Positions 57,135 through 64,000 of a stretch of DNA of 64,000 nt are shown in pieces. Below the pieces are notes generated by a model. It did not search any database, had not been told where the DNA came from, and saw only the letters and a program-made list of their open reading frames with translations. A program made the position numbers and the translations under genes. Where the stretch lies: assembly GCA_964242305.1 (NCBI GenBank), contig CAXTBB010000004.1:108969-172968 (forward strand), given 5' to 3'. The first letter of the stretch is position 1. Every line of letters starts with the position of its first letter. The DNA is from DATLGB01 sp964242305. Its GTDB lineage: Bacteria > Actinomycetota > Thermoleophilia > Solirubrobacterales > Solirubrobacteraceae.

Positions 57135-58667
57135 TCAGGGTCGGCCGCCGGTGACACCGGGGAAGCCGCCCGCCGGGGGTGAGCCGCCGCGGAAGCCGGT
57201 GGCGCCAAGGCGCGACGTGGTCGTGCTCGTCGTCGAGGGATCGGCCGCGGCGCGGGCGCCGGCCTGCGCCGACGCCGAGGTCTCGAGCACCTGATCGCCG
57301 GCGGACAGCCCGCTCGTCACGATGGTGCGCTCGTCGCCGGCGAGGCCGGTGGCGACCCGCACCGTGGTGCGATCGCCGTCGCGGACGAGCGTGAGGACCT
57401 GGCCGCGAAGCGCTTGCGACGGGACGGACAGGCCTGAGGCGCGCGCGGTCGTGATGCGGACCTCCGCGGTCATGCCCGCCCGCGCGCGCTGCGTGGGGGC
57501 TTCGAGCGTGATCGTGACCGGATAGGTGACCGCCGACGCTCCGTCGGAGGAGTCGGGGACGAGGCCGACGCTCGTCACCCGGCCGGCGAGCCGGAGGCCG
57601 CTGACGGCGTCGACCGCGACCGTGGCCGCCTGGCCCGTGTGGACGGCGGTGACGTCGTCTTCACCGACGGAGACGTCCACCGTGTAGCGGCGGGGGTTGA
57701 CGATGGTGGTGAAGGAGGACGTCAGGTCGCTCGCCGACTCGCCGACCTTCCCGTTGACCTGAGCGATGGTGCCACCGATGGGCGCGCGCAGGCGGGTGGC
57801 GGTGAGTGCCGCGCGGGCCGTCCGGACGGCCTGGCTGAGCGTCGCCGTGTCGGCTCCTCCGCCGGAGCGTCCCGACCCGGAGCTCGATCCGGTCGTTGCC
57901 GGGGCGCTGCCCGCGGACGCGCCCCCGCTGGGAGTGCGGGTCGGGAACGCGCTGCTGGACGGCGTCGGCGTCGCGGTCGGTTGGGGCGTCGGCGTCGGCG
58001 TCGGCGAAGGGGTCGGCGTCGCGGTCGGTTGGGGCGTCGGCGTCGGCGAAGGGATCGGCGTCGGCGTCGCGCTGACGGTTGGCGCGGGCGTCGTGGTTGC
58101 GGTCGCCGTCGGCGTCGGCGTCGGGCTGGGGGTCGGCGACGCGGTGGGCGTCGGCGTCGGCGTCTTGCCGGGCCTCGGCGCCCGCATAGGCGTCGGCGAC
58201 GGTGTCGCTGCGGCGGTCGGCCCTCCGACGCCAGTCGTCCCCCCGCCGCTTGCGCCCGACGTGCCCCCGCCGCCGGCCGCGCCCCCGCCGCTCGCGCCCG
58301 CGCTCGACGCGCCGCCGGCCGTCGACCCCGCCGCCGCGAGCGCGGCCTTCGCCGCCGTCAGCGCCGCTCGCTGGGCGGTGTCGTCCAGTCGCGCGAGCAG
58401 CTGTCCCTTCTTGACGTGGTCGCCCTCCTCGACGTAGACCGTCCTGATGCGGCTGGACGTCGTGAAGTCGACCGCCGTGTCCGTCGCCGCCGCCAGCGCC
58501 CCGCGCGCCGTCACCGTCGACCGCACGGTCCCGGCCCCCACGGCGACGACCCGGGTCGCGCCGGTGGTGGCGGATCCGGCGGTGTCGACCGCGGTGCCGG
58601 CGACGACCGTCGCCGCTCCGGCGAGGACGGTCAGCGACACGACGGTGACGGAGGGGCGGTCGGCCAT
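57135..58667 (-). CDS. MacA/HlyD-like membrane fusion protein with Pro/Thr-rich insertion
   Basis: 510 residues. N-terminal membrane segment (about 8-30); first lipoyl half TVYVEEGDHVKKGQLLARLDD at about 75-95; second lipoyl half ATRLRAPIGGTIAQVNGKVGE near 300; beta-barrel VDVSVGEDDVTAVHTGQAATV and a MP domain with VPSQALRGQV. Between the lipoyl halves, where MacA has a helical hairpin, is a ~190-residue Gly-, Ser- and then Thr/Pro-repeat region. Gram-positive adaptors lack an outer membrane channel to reach, so a flexible insert is plausible. ATG overlaps the stop of the DUF5666-like gene. Confidence 0.88.
   Translation of the reverse strand: MADRPSVTVVSLTVLAGAATVVAGTAVDTAGSATTGATRVVAVGAGTVRSTVTARGALAAATDTAVDFTTSSRIRTVYVEEGDHVKKGQLLARLDDTAQRAALTAAKAALAAAGSTAGGASSAGASGGGAAGGGGTSGASGGGTTGVGGPTAAATPSPTPMRAPRPGKTPTPTPTASPTPSPTPTPTATATTTPAPTVSATPTPIPSPTPTPQPTATPTPSPTPTPTPQPTATPTPSSSAFPTRTPSGGASAGSAPATTGSSSGSGRSGGGADTATLSQAVRTARAALTATRLRAPIGGTIAQVNGKVGESASDLTSSFTTIVNPRRYTVDVSVGEDDVTAVHTGQAATVAVDAVSGLRLAGRVTSVGLVPDSSDGASAVTYPVTITLEAPTQRARAGMTAEVRITTARASGLSVPSQALRGQVLTLVRDGDRTTVRVATGLAGDERTIVTSGLSAGDQVLETSASAQAGARAAADPSTTSTTTSRLGATGFRGGSPPAGGFPGVTGGRP
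57960..58200. repeat. Tandem repeat encoding the Thr/Pro linker
   Basis: The plus strand shows GGCGTC units in long runs, with a higher-order unit GGCGTCGCGGTCGGTTGGGG that recurs about 54-60 bases apart. On the coding strand this gives (T-P/S-P)n. Prone to copy-number change by slippage. Confidence 0.85.
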
Positions 58668-59185
58668 CAGTTGCTCGCCGTGGCGGTGACGCTCGTGGCC
58701 GTCACGGTCGCGCCGGAGGTCTTCCCCTGAACGGTGACGGTGTCCCCGGGGTGGACCTTCCCGGCGGTGGTGGCGGCGGTGCGGGTCACCTTCGTGCTGT
58801 CGGAGACCTTGACCTCGAGCGTGGTGCCGTCGCTGTCCTTGACGTAGAGGACGCCGCCCTTGATCGAGCTGACGGTCCCCGTCGTGCCCTGACCGCCCGC
58901 CTGGCCACCACCGGGGAACGCACCGCTGGGCGGGGCGCCGGCGAACGTCGGCCGCGTGCCGGCTGCGGCAGTCGCAGAGGAGCCGCTGCTCTTCTGGACC
59001 TCGACGCCCGCGAGGAAGCCCAGCGCGGCGATGAGCACCGCGACGAGCGCCCCGGTGAGCGGCGTGACCAGGCGGCGGCGCGGGCGGCGCGGCGGGGGCG
59101 TGAAGTCCCCGTCGTCGCCGTCGCGCCACGGTGGGTCGCCCCCGTCGGCGGACGGCGGGCGAGTCGGGATGGTGCGTGTGCTCAT
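58667..59185 (-). CDS. Membrane-anchored protein with OB-like (DUF5666-type) domain
   Basis: 172 residues. Hydrophilic Pro/Arg-rich N-terminus (1-36), one membrane helix (about 40-62, LTGALVAVLIAALGFLAGVEV), a Gly/Ser/Thr linker, then a ~70-residue beta domain: GTVSSIKGGVLYVKDSDGTTLEV and KVHPGDTVTVQGKTSGATVTATSV. This resembles DUF5666/OB-fold modules. It sits between the permease and adaptor 2 genes, so may scaffold the exporter outside the membrane. Function unknown. Confidence 0.75.
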   Translation of the reverse strand: MSTRTIPTRPPSADGGDPPWRDGDDGDFTPPPRRPRRRLVTPLTGALVAVLIAALGFLAGVEVQKSSGSSATAAAGTRPTFAGAPPSGAFPGGGQAGGQGTTGTVSSIKGGVLYVKDSDGTTLEVKVSDSTKVTRTAATTAGKVHPGDTVTVQGKTSGATVTATSVTATASN

Positions 59186-59207
59186 GATCGTCCTGACTTG
59201 GGTTGGG

Positions 59208-60422
59208 TTACTCGAAGCGCAGCGCCTCGACGGGGCGCAGCCGGGCGGCTCGCGCCGCGGGGTAGGTGCCGAAGAACAGGCCGCACGCGACCGAGGCGCA
59301 GAAGGCGAGCACGACAGCCGAGCCCTCGACCACGGGCTGCACGCCCGCGATCTCGAACTGGCTCGCGACGATGCCGATCACCACGCCGAGCAGGCCGCCG
59401 AAGACGGAGACCAGGACCGCCTCGGTGAGGAACTGCTTGAGGACGTCCCCGCGGCGGGCCCCGATCGCCTTGCGCACGCCGATCTCGCGCGTGCGCTCGG
59501 TGACGGACACGAGCATGATGTTCATGACGCCGATGCCGCCGACCAGCAGCGAGATGGCCGCCACCGCCGCGAGCAGCGTGGTGAAGACGTCCGTGCTCGC
59601 ACTCGACGCCTGACGGACCGACGCCTGGTTGATGACCGAGTAGCCGGGGTCGCTGGTGTCCGTCACGTCGAGGCGGTCGTCGAGGATGGACTTGACCTCG
59701 GCCTCGGCAGCGTCCAGGGCGCCGGCCGACTTCGCCTGGACGACGATGGAGCTCAGCGAGCCGTAGCCCGTCAGCGCGTCCTGCGCGGCGGTGATCGGCG
59801 TCAGCACGACGTCGTCCTGGTCCTGGGCGCCGTTGGAGCCCTTGCTCTCGAGCACGCCGACGACGGTGAACGACGTTCCGTTGACGCGGACGCTCTGACC
59901 GATCGCGTTCCCCGACGGGAACAGGCTCGCCACCACCGTCGACCCGAGCACGACCTTGCGCGCGTGGGCCGCGACGTCCTTGCTCGTGAAGGCCGCGCCC
60001 GTCGCGATGCTGAGGTCCTTCGTCTTGAGGTAGGCCGGCGTCGTCCCCGCGAAGGTGGACGGCGAGTAGCTGGTCGAGCCGGCCACCAGCGTCGGGCTCG
60101 ACGCCTGCACGACCGGGGCGGCCGTCTTGACGTCGGGGGCGTTGAAGGCGTCCACGAGCGCGCCGGCGTCGTCCTGGGTGAGGGTCACGCTCGACGACGC
60201 GCTGCCGGGGCCGAAGCCGCCGCCCTGCGGCTGGACCTGCAGGACGTTGGTGCCGAGCGCGTTGATGGACGCCTGCACCTGCTGCTTGGAGCCGTTGCCG
60301 ACGGCGACGAGCGCGATCACCGCCGCGACGCCGATGCACAACCCGAGCATCGTCAGCCCGCTGCGCAGCTTGTTCGCCAGGATCCCTCCCAAGGCGGCCC
60401 CCAGCGTCTCGGAGGCGTTCAC
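59208..60422 (-). CDS. MacB-like ABC transporter permease (FtsX family)
   Basis: 404 residues. Membrane helix at about 22-44 (LTMLGLCIGVAAVIALVAV), a large extracytoplasmic MacB-PCD domain (about 50-275), then three helices at about 285-400 with GGIGVMNIMLVSVTERTREIGVRKAIGARRGDVLKQF (described in parts), the FtsX signature. GTG start overlaps the ATPase stop. With the ATPase and the two adaptors it forms a MacAB-like exporter of peptides, lipids or drugs; substrate unknown. Confidence 0.92.
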   Translation of the reverse strand: MNASETLGAALGGILANKLRSGLTMLGLCIGVAAVIALVAVGNGSKQQVQASINALGTNVLQVQPQGGGFGPGSASSSVTLTQDDAGALVDAFNAPDVKTAAPVVQASSPTLVAGSTSYSPSTFAGTTPAYLKTKDLSIATGAAFTSKDVAAHARKVVLGSTVVASLFPSGNAIGQSVRVNGTSFTVVGVLESKGSNGAQDQDDVVLTPITAAQDALTGYGSLSSIVVQAKSAGALDAAEAEVKSILDDRLDVTDTSDPGYSVINQASVRQASSASTDVFTTLLAAVAAISLLVGGIGVMNIMLVSVTERTREIGVRKAIGARRGDVLKQFLTEAVLVSVFGGLLGVVIGIVASQFEIAGVQPVVEGSAVVLAFCASVACGLFFGTYPAARAARLRPVEALRFE

Positions 60423-61123
60423 GCGGGAACCCCGGCGCGCTCGTCGGCGACGACGACGCCGTCGGCCATCGTCACGACGCGCCCGGCCCGCGTGGCGACA
60501 TCGCGCTCGTGCGTGATGACGACGATCGTCCGCCCCTGGTCGTGCAGCCCGTCGAACAACGCGAGGACGTCGTCGGTGGAACGGGAGTCCAGGTTGCCGG
60601 TCGGCTCGTCGGCGAGGATGAGCGCCGGGTTCATCACCAGCGCGCGAGCGACGGCCACGCGCTGCTGCTGCCCGCCGGAGAGCTCGGACGGCTTGTGCGC
60701 CACGCGGTCGCCCATGCCGACCGCCCGCAGCGCCCACGCCGCCCGCTCGCGCCGCTGCCGGCGCGGCACGCCGGCGTAGGCGAGTGGCAGCGCGACCTGC
60801 GCGATCGCGGGCGTGCGCGGGACCAGGTTGAACGCCTGGAAGACGAAGCCGATCTTGCCGTTGCGCAGGTCGGCCAGCTCGTCGTCGTCGTAGTCGGCGA
60901 CGTCCACGCCGTCCAGCCGGAACGCACCCGAGGTCGGCACGTCCAGGCAGCCCAGGATGTGCATCAGCGTGCTCTTGCCCGAGCCCGACGCGCCCATGAT
61001 GGCCACGTACTCGCCCCGCTCGATGCGCAGGTCGACGCCGGCCAGGGCGTGGACCGCGATGTCCTCCCCGATGACGTAGGTGCGCCGCAGCCCGCGGACG
61101 TCGATGACGGGGGCGGCGCTCAT
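60419..61123 (-). CDS. MacB/LolD-type ABC transporter ATPase
   Basis: 234 residues. Walker A GASGSGKST at about 45-53, Q-loop FVFQAFNLVPR, signature LSGGQQQRVAVARAL, Walker B LILADEPTGNLD, H-loop VVITHERDVA. All match the MacB/LolD/SalX group. It partners the downstream FtsX-type permease. ATG overlaps the stop of adaptor 1. Confidence 0.95.
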   Translation of the reverse strand: MSAAPVIDVRGLRRTYVIGEDIAVHALAGVDLRIERGEYVAIMGASGSGKSTLMHILGCLDVPTSGAFRLDGVDVADYDDDELADLRNGKIGFVFQAFNLVPRTPAIAQVALPLAYAGVPRRQRRERAAWALRAVGMGDRVAHKPSELSGGQQQRVAVARALVMNPALILADEPTGNLDSRSTDDVLALFDGLHDQGRTIVVITHERDVATRAGRVVTMADGVVVADERAGVPA

Positions 61124-62220
61124 CCGCCGAACCCTCCGCTCGGGGGGCCGCCGGCACCCCCGCCGGGCGGACCGCCGGTGCCACCGAACCCGCCGGGACC
61201 CGGCTGCCGTTGCTGCTGATCGTCGTCGGACGACGAGGCGCTCGACGCTGCGCCCGCCCGAGCGCTCGCCGAGGTGACCTGCACGACGTCGCCCGCGTTC
61301 AGGCCGCTGACGACCTGCGTGACCGTGTCGCCCGCCGCGCCCGTCTGCACCTGCGTGGTCGTCTTCTTGCCGCCGGCCACGACGGTGACGGTGCTCCCGC
61401 GCAGGGCCGCCGTAGGGACCGTCAACCCCGTCGTCTCGCCGGTGATGATGTCCGCGCTGGCGCTCATCCCCGGCTTGAGGTCCGGCGAGGTCTGCGTGAG
61501 CCGCAGCGTCACCGAGTACGACACCGCGCTGCTCGAGGAGGAGGTCCCCGTCGACGAATCCGACGACGACGACGCCGGCAGGAGCGAGACGCGCTCGACG
61601 CGCGCGGCGAGCTCATCGCCCGTCGCGTCCACGGTCACGGTCGCCGCCTGGCCCTTCTTGACCTTGCCGATGTCGCTCTCGGACAGCGAGACGCTCATGT
61701 CGTACGCCTTCAGCGAGACCAGCTCGAAGGCCGTGGTCGTGTCGCCGCTCGAGCTCGACGCACCGGCGCCCGCGGTGCTCGCTGACGACGAGGCGCCGCC
61801 GACCGTGTCCCCCGCGCCAACGGCCACGGACGCGATGGTGCCCGCGAACGGGGCCCGCAGCCGGCGAGTCCCGCCCGCCGCCGTCTCCAGGCGGGCGAGG
61901 ACCTGCCCCTTCGCGACGTGGTCGCCGACCCCCACGTTGACCGTCTTGATCGTTCCCGCCGTGGCGAAGGCGAGCTCCCGATCGCGCTGCGCCGACAGCG
62001 ACCCGCTGCCCGACACCGTCGACTGGATGACGCCGCGCTTGACCGTCGCGGTCTGCGTCGTGGCCGCCGCGGTCGAGCCGCCGCCGGACGATCCCACCGC
62101 GAGCACGGCCCCGACCACCGCCACCACGGCGGCGACGCCGAGCAGCAGGACACCAACAGGACGGCGGCGCCGCGCGCCGGGGGGCGGCGCATCGGGCCGC
62201 GCTTCGGTGAGGACACTCAC
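61120..62220 (-). CDS. MacA/HlyD-like membrane fusion protein (adaptor 1)
   Basis: 366 residues from GTG 62220. N-terminal helix about 22-42 (VGVLLLGVAAVVAVVGAVLAV). Lipoyl halves KTVNVGVGDHVAKGQVLARLE and RLRAPFAGTIASVAVGAGDTV are almost adjacent, with only four residues between them, so there is no hairpin at all. Then SVSLSESDIGKVKKGQAATVTVD (beta barrel), VPTAALRGSTV and a Gly/Pro-rich tail. First gene of the exporter operon. It contrasts with adaptor 2, which has a 190-residue insert at the same place. Confidence 0.9.
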   Translation of the reverse strand: MSVLTEARPDAPPPGARRRRPVGVLLLGVAAVVAVVGAVLAVGSSGGGSTAAATTQTATVKRGVIQSTVSGSGSLSAQRDRELAFATAGTIKTVNVGVGDHVAKGQVLARLETAAGGTRRLRAPFAGTIASVAVGAGDTVGGASSSASTAGAGASSSSGDTTTAFELVSLKAYDMSVSLSESDIGKVKKGQAATVTVDATGDELAARVERVSLLPASSSSDSSTGTSSSSSAVSYSVTLRLTQTSPDLKPGMSASADIITGETTGLTVPTAALRGSTVTVVAGGKKTTTQVQTGAAGDTVTQVVSGLNAGDVVQVTSASARAGAASSASSSDDDQQQRQPGPGGFGGTGGPPGGGAGGPPSGGFGG

Positions 62221-62639
62221 GACACGCTTCGCTTTCGGCGGGAAGAACGGATGCGGCGCAGCGTGTCGGCCGATCCTGCGAGTCAGGCCCGACTTCGCTG
62301 AGAGATCGCTGTGAACGTGCGGCGCTCTCACTGTCTCCGGTCAGCAGGGAGAGCCTCATCGAGGCCGAGTGCGAGAGCGGGGTAGGTCGTGTCGCATCGA
62401 CCAGACCGACGCTCGCAGCGGTGCGTGCGGGTAACAGACGAGGCGCACCTCAGCGAGTCATCGGCAGCCTGCGTCGCGCGGTCATCGCTGATGCCTGCAC
62501 GAGACGCCATGCGCCGCAGCGCGTTCAGCGTCGACAACGATCACCGCGTGTCGCGGTCTGACGGATGAGCTCCGCTGGACGGGCCATCGTGGACACCGCG
62601 GCGGCGGATGCGCTCATGCCCCGAGCGCGCGGGGCGGCG
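62221..62639. other. 419-base region without a supported gene
   Basis: It separates purU from the exporter operon and should hold the exporter promoter. The small frames in it show no family match or ribosome site. The only structure I see is the hairpin at 62542-62557. Base composition is slightly lower in GC and codon periodicity is lost. Confidence 0.6.
62542..62557 (-). terminator. Hairpin downstream of purU
   Basis: ACCGCG-TGT-CGCGGT, a perfect six-pair stem with three-base loop about 85 bases after the purU stop. No U-run; possible transcript end for the sarcosine operon. Confidence 0.35.
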
Positions 62640-63536
62640 TCAGAACACCACCGTGGTGTTGCCGTCGCGCAGCACGCGATCCTCGCAATGCCACTGCACG
62701 GCGCGCGACAGGACGGCGCGCTCGATGAGGGCGCCCATCCGGGTGAGGGCCTCGACGTCGTCAGCGTGCGTGACCCGCACGACGTCCTTCTCGATGATCG
62801 GCCCGGCGTCGAGCTCCTCCGTGACGTAGTGCGCGGTGGCGCCGACGAGCTTGACCCCGCGCTCCTTGGCCCGCTCGTACGGGCCCGCGCCGGCGAACGC
62901 CGGCAGGAAGGAGTGGTGGATGTTGATGACAGGGACGCCGACATCGTCGAGGAAGCCGGCCGACAGGATCTGCATGTAGCGGGCGAGGACGACGAGGTCG
63001 CAACGGTCGGCGAGCAGGGCGAGCATCGCCGCCTCGGCCTCCGGCTTGGTCTCCGGCGTGACCGGCACGTGGTGATAGGGCACGCCGAACGACTCGACTT
63101 CGTCGGCAAGATCCGCGTGGTTGGAGATCACCAGGGTGACCTCGGCGTCGAGCTCACCGCGCTGTGACCGCCACAGCAGGTCCTGCAGGCAGTGGTCGTA
63201 GCGCGACACGAGCAGGGCGACGCGCTTGCGGGCGGCGGCGTTCCACAGCCGCCACTGCATCGCGAACGGCTCGGCGACGGCGAGCCCGAACCGCTCGGCG
63301 AGCCGGTCCCCGTCACCGGCGACCGTGAATTCCATCCGCAGGAAGAACGCACCGTCATCGGGGTCCGTGGAGTACTGGTCCGAACGGACGATGTTCGCTC
63401 CGGCCGCGAACAGGAAGCGCGAGACCGCGGCGACGATGCCGGGACGATCCGGACACGACGCCACCAGCCGGTACGTCACGGTCGGCGGCGCCGTCCGCGG
63501 CTCGCGGTCTTCGGTGACGACGGCCGCGCGCGGCAT
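62640..63536 (-). CDS. purU: Formyltetrahydrofolate deformylase
   Basis: 298 residues. Hydrolyses 10-formyl-THF to THF and formate. N-terminal ACT domain (about 20-100) starting YRLVASCPDRPGIVAAVSRFL; catalytic formyltransferase fold with VISNHADL, LVVLARYMQILS, VINIHHSFLPAFAGAGPYERA (Asn-His-Asp catalytic set with the later GATAHYVTEELDAGPII) and QWHCEDRVL. ATG shares one base with the stop of the sarcosine oxidase beta gene (TGATG). The pairing fits one-carbon recycling during sarcosine breakdown. Confidence 0.96.
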   Translation of the reverse strand: MPRAAVVTEDREPRTAPPTVTYRLVASCPDRPGIVAAVSRFLFAAGANIVRSDQYSTDPDDGAFFLRMEFTVAGDGDRLAERFGLAVAEPFAMQWRLWNAAARKRVALLVSRYDHCLQDLLWRSQRGELDAEVTLVISNHADLADEVESFGVPYHHVPVTPETKPEAEAAMLALLADRCDLVVLARYMQILSAGFLDDVGVPVINIHHSFLPAFAGAGPYERAKERGVKLVGATAHYVTEELDAGPIIEKDVVRVTHADDVEALTRMGALIERAVLSRAVQWHCEDRVLRDGNTTVVF

Positions 63537-64000
63537 CAGTGGCTGACCGCCGCGGCGGCGAGCTCGGAGACGAGCTCGTCCTCGTAGAAGCGCTCGAGCG
63601 TGAACGGCGCGATCAGGTCAGGCGTGCGCCCCGTCGCGACGAGCTCGGCGAGGGTCTTTCCGACGATCGGCGCCGCCTTGAAGCCATAGGTCCCCCACCC
63701 TGCGCTGACGTGGAAGTTCTCGACCTCCGTCGCTCCCAGGATCGGGCTGTAGTCCGGGCTGAGATCGCAGAGCCCGGCCCACGCGCGCAGGATGCGGGCG
63801 TGCTCGAGTTGCGGGAACAGCTCGACGGTGTGGCGCGTCAGATCCTGCAGGAAGTTGAGCGTGTTCCGCGTCCGGTAGGTCGTCCACGGCTCGATCTCCG
63901 ACCCCATCACGAACTCGCCGCGATCGGACTGGCTGATGTAGACGTGCATCTGGGAGGACACGATCACCACGTCCAGCAGCGGCTTGACCGGCTCGGTCAC
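63536..64000 (-). CDS. soxB: Sarcosine oxidase subunit beta, C-terminal part (5' end outside window)
   Basis: The last 154 residues of an FAD-dependent oxidase. Segments VYISQSDRGEFVMGSEIEPW, LRAWAGLCDLSPDYSPILG and GWGTYGFKAAPIVGKTLAELVATG are diagnostic of the beta subunit of heterotetrameric sarcosine oxidase, which demethylates sarcosine to glycine and transfers the one-carbon unit to THF. The reading frame is open to the window edge, so the real start lies beyond 64000. Followed immediately by purU. Confidence 0.93.
   Translation of the reverse strand: MTEPVKPLLDVVIVSSQMHVYISQSDRGEFVMGSEIEPWTTYRTRNTLNFLQDLTRHTVELFPQLEHARILRAWAGLCDLSPDYSPILGATEVENFHVSAGWGTYGFKAAPIVGKTLAELVATGRTPDLIAPFTLERFYEDELVSELAAAAVSH

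Noticed and set aside
57960..58200. Possible CRISPR-like array
   Set aside because: Short GGCGTC-type units without distinct spacers, in frame with a Thr/Pro-rich linker of the adaptor gene.
62328..62537. 69-codon minus-strand frame between purU and the exporter operon
   Set aside because: No ribosome site, no recognisable domain, and codon usage is unlike the neighbours.

Overview
The window is 64 kb of very GC-rich DNA (roughly 73% by eye), densely packed with genes whose stops and starts repeatedly overlap as ATGA or GTGA. Gene content (sigma-like and Rho-like factors, ECF-type vitamin uptake, FolP, a Tad-type pilus locus, KaiC/KaiB, SBP56, a Pro/Thr-rich efflux adaptor) fits a soil actinobacterium, most likely of the Thermoleophilia/Solirubrobacterales. 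That placement is inference from gene content and base composition only. No phage, insertion sequence or CRISPR array was seen; both window ends cut genes.

Layout. 1-4.7 kb (minus strand): Tad/Flp pilus genes (TadB partial, TadA, CpaB) preceded by a soluble histidine kinase, a methyltransferase and a response regulator. 4.8-12.4 kb: a small unknown gene, RecQ, a shortened Rho-like protein, FolP, a sigma-region-4/zinc-finger/membrane fusion, GlpD and an unknown acidic protein. 12.4-22.9 kb (minus): one long run of tightly spaced genes behind a cobalamin riboswitch. It encodes three secreted DUF4430-type proteins, EcfT, a fused EcfA1-EcfA2 ATPase, an ECF S-component fused to a prenyltransferase-like alpha/alpha barrel, then PntA, PntB and a HAD hydrolase. 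A PduO-type cobalamin adenosyltransferase is divergently transcribed from the riboswitch promoter region. This is the most striking system in the window. The two domain types found together in animal transcobalamin (alpha6/alpha6 barrel and DUF4430-like beta domain) are here distributed over several proteins of an ECF vitamin B12 importer.

23.3-31.9 kb: PAP2 phosphatase, cupin, small membrane protein, PLP aminotransferase, GST, DMT transporter, tRNA-Glu(CTC), tRNA-Leu(CAG), RDD protein, a secreted peptidoglycan-binding NlpC/P60 protein, an HD protein and a broken DUF6351 gene. 31.9-40.4 kb: a frameshifted acyl-CoA carboxylase beta subunit, a PAS-PAS-GGDEF-EAL protein, two tandem DUF2294 genes, a fatty acid desaturase with a Crp-like regulator, and SBP56/methanethiol oxidase with a membrane partner. 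40.5-43.6 kb: ROK (XylR-like) repressor with a visible palindromic operator, xylose isomerase, and a methyltransferase-like protein.

43.6-47.8 kb (minus): a KaiC-KaiB-KaiB-GGDEF/EAL operon without KaiA. 48-50.6 kb: redoxin, unknown protein, a broken AraC regulator, a VOC protein and a membrane cytochrome c. 50.6-56.6 kb: a two-component system, a COG4280-like membrane protein, two tandem COG4705-like membrane proteins and a membrane glycosyltransferase-like protein. 56.7-62.2 kb (minus): a MacAB-like export operon with two adaptor proteins, a membrane-anchored DUF5666-like protein and a small lipoprotein. 62.6-64 kb (minus): the end of sarcosine oxidase beta followed by PurU, an arrangement known from sarcosine degradation operons.

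Several neighbouring genes (DUF6351, acyl-CoA carboxylase, AraC) carry frameshifts. They may be real decay or assembly errors; the sequence alone cannot decide.
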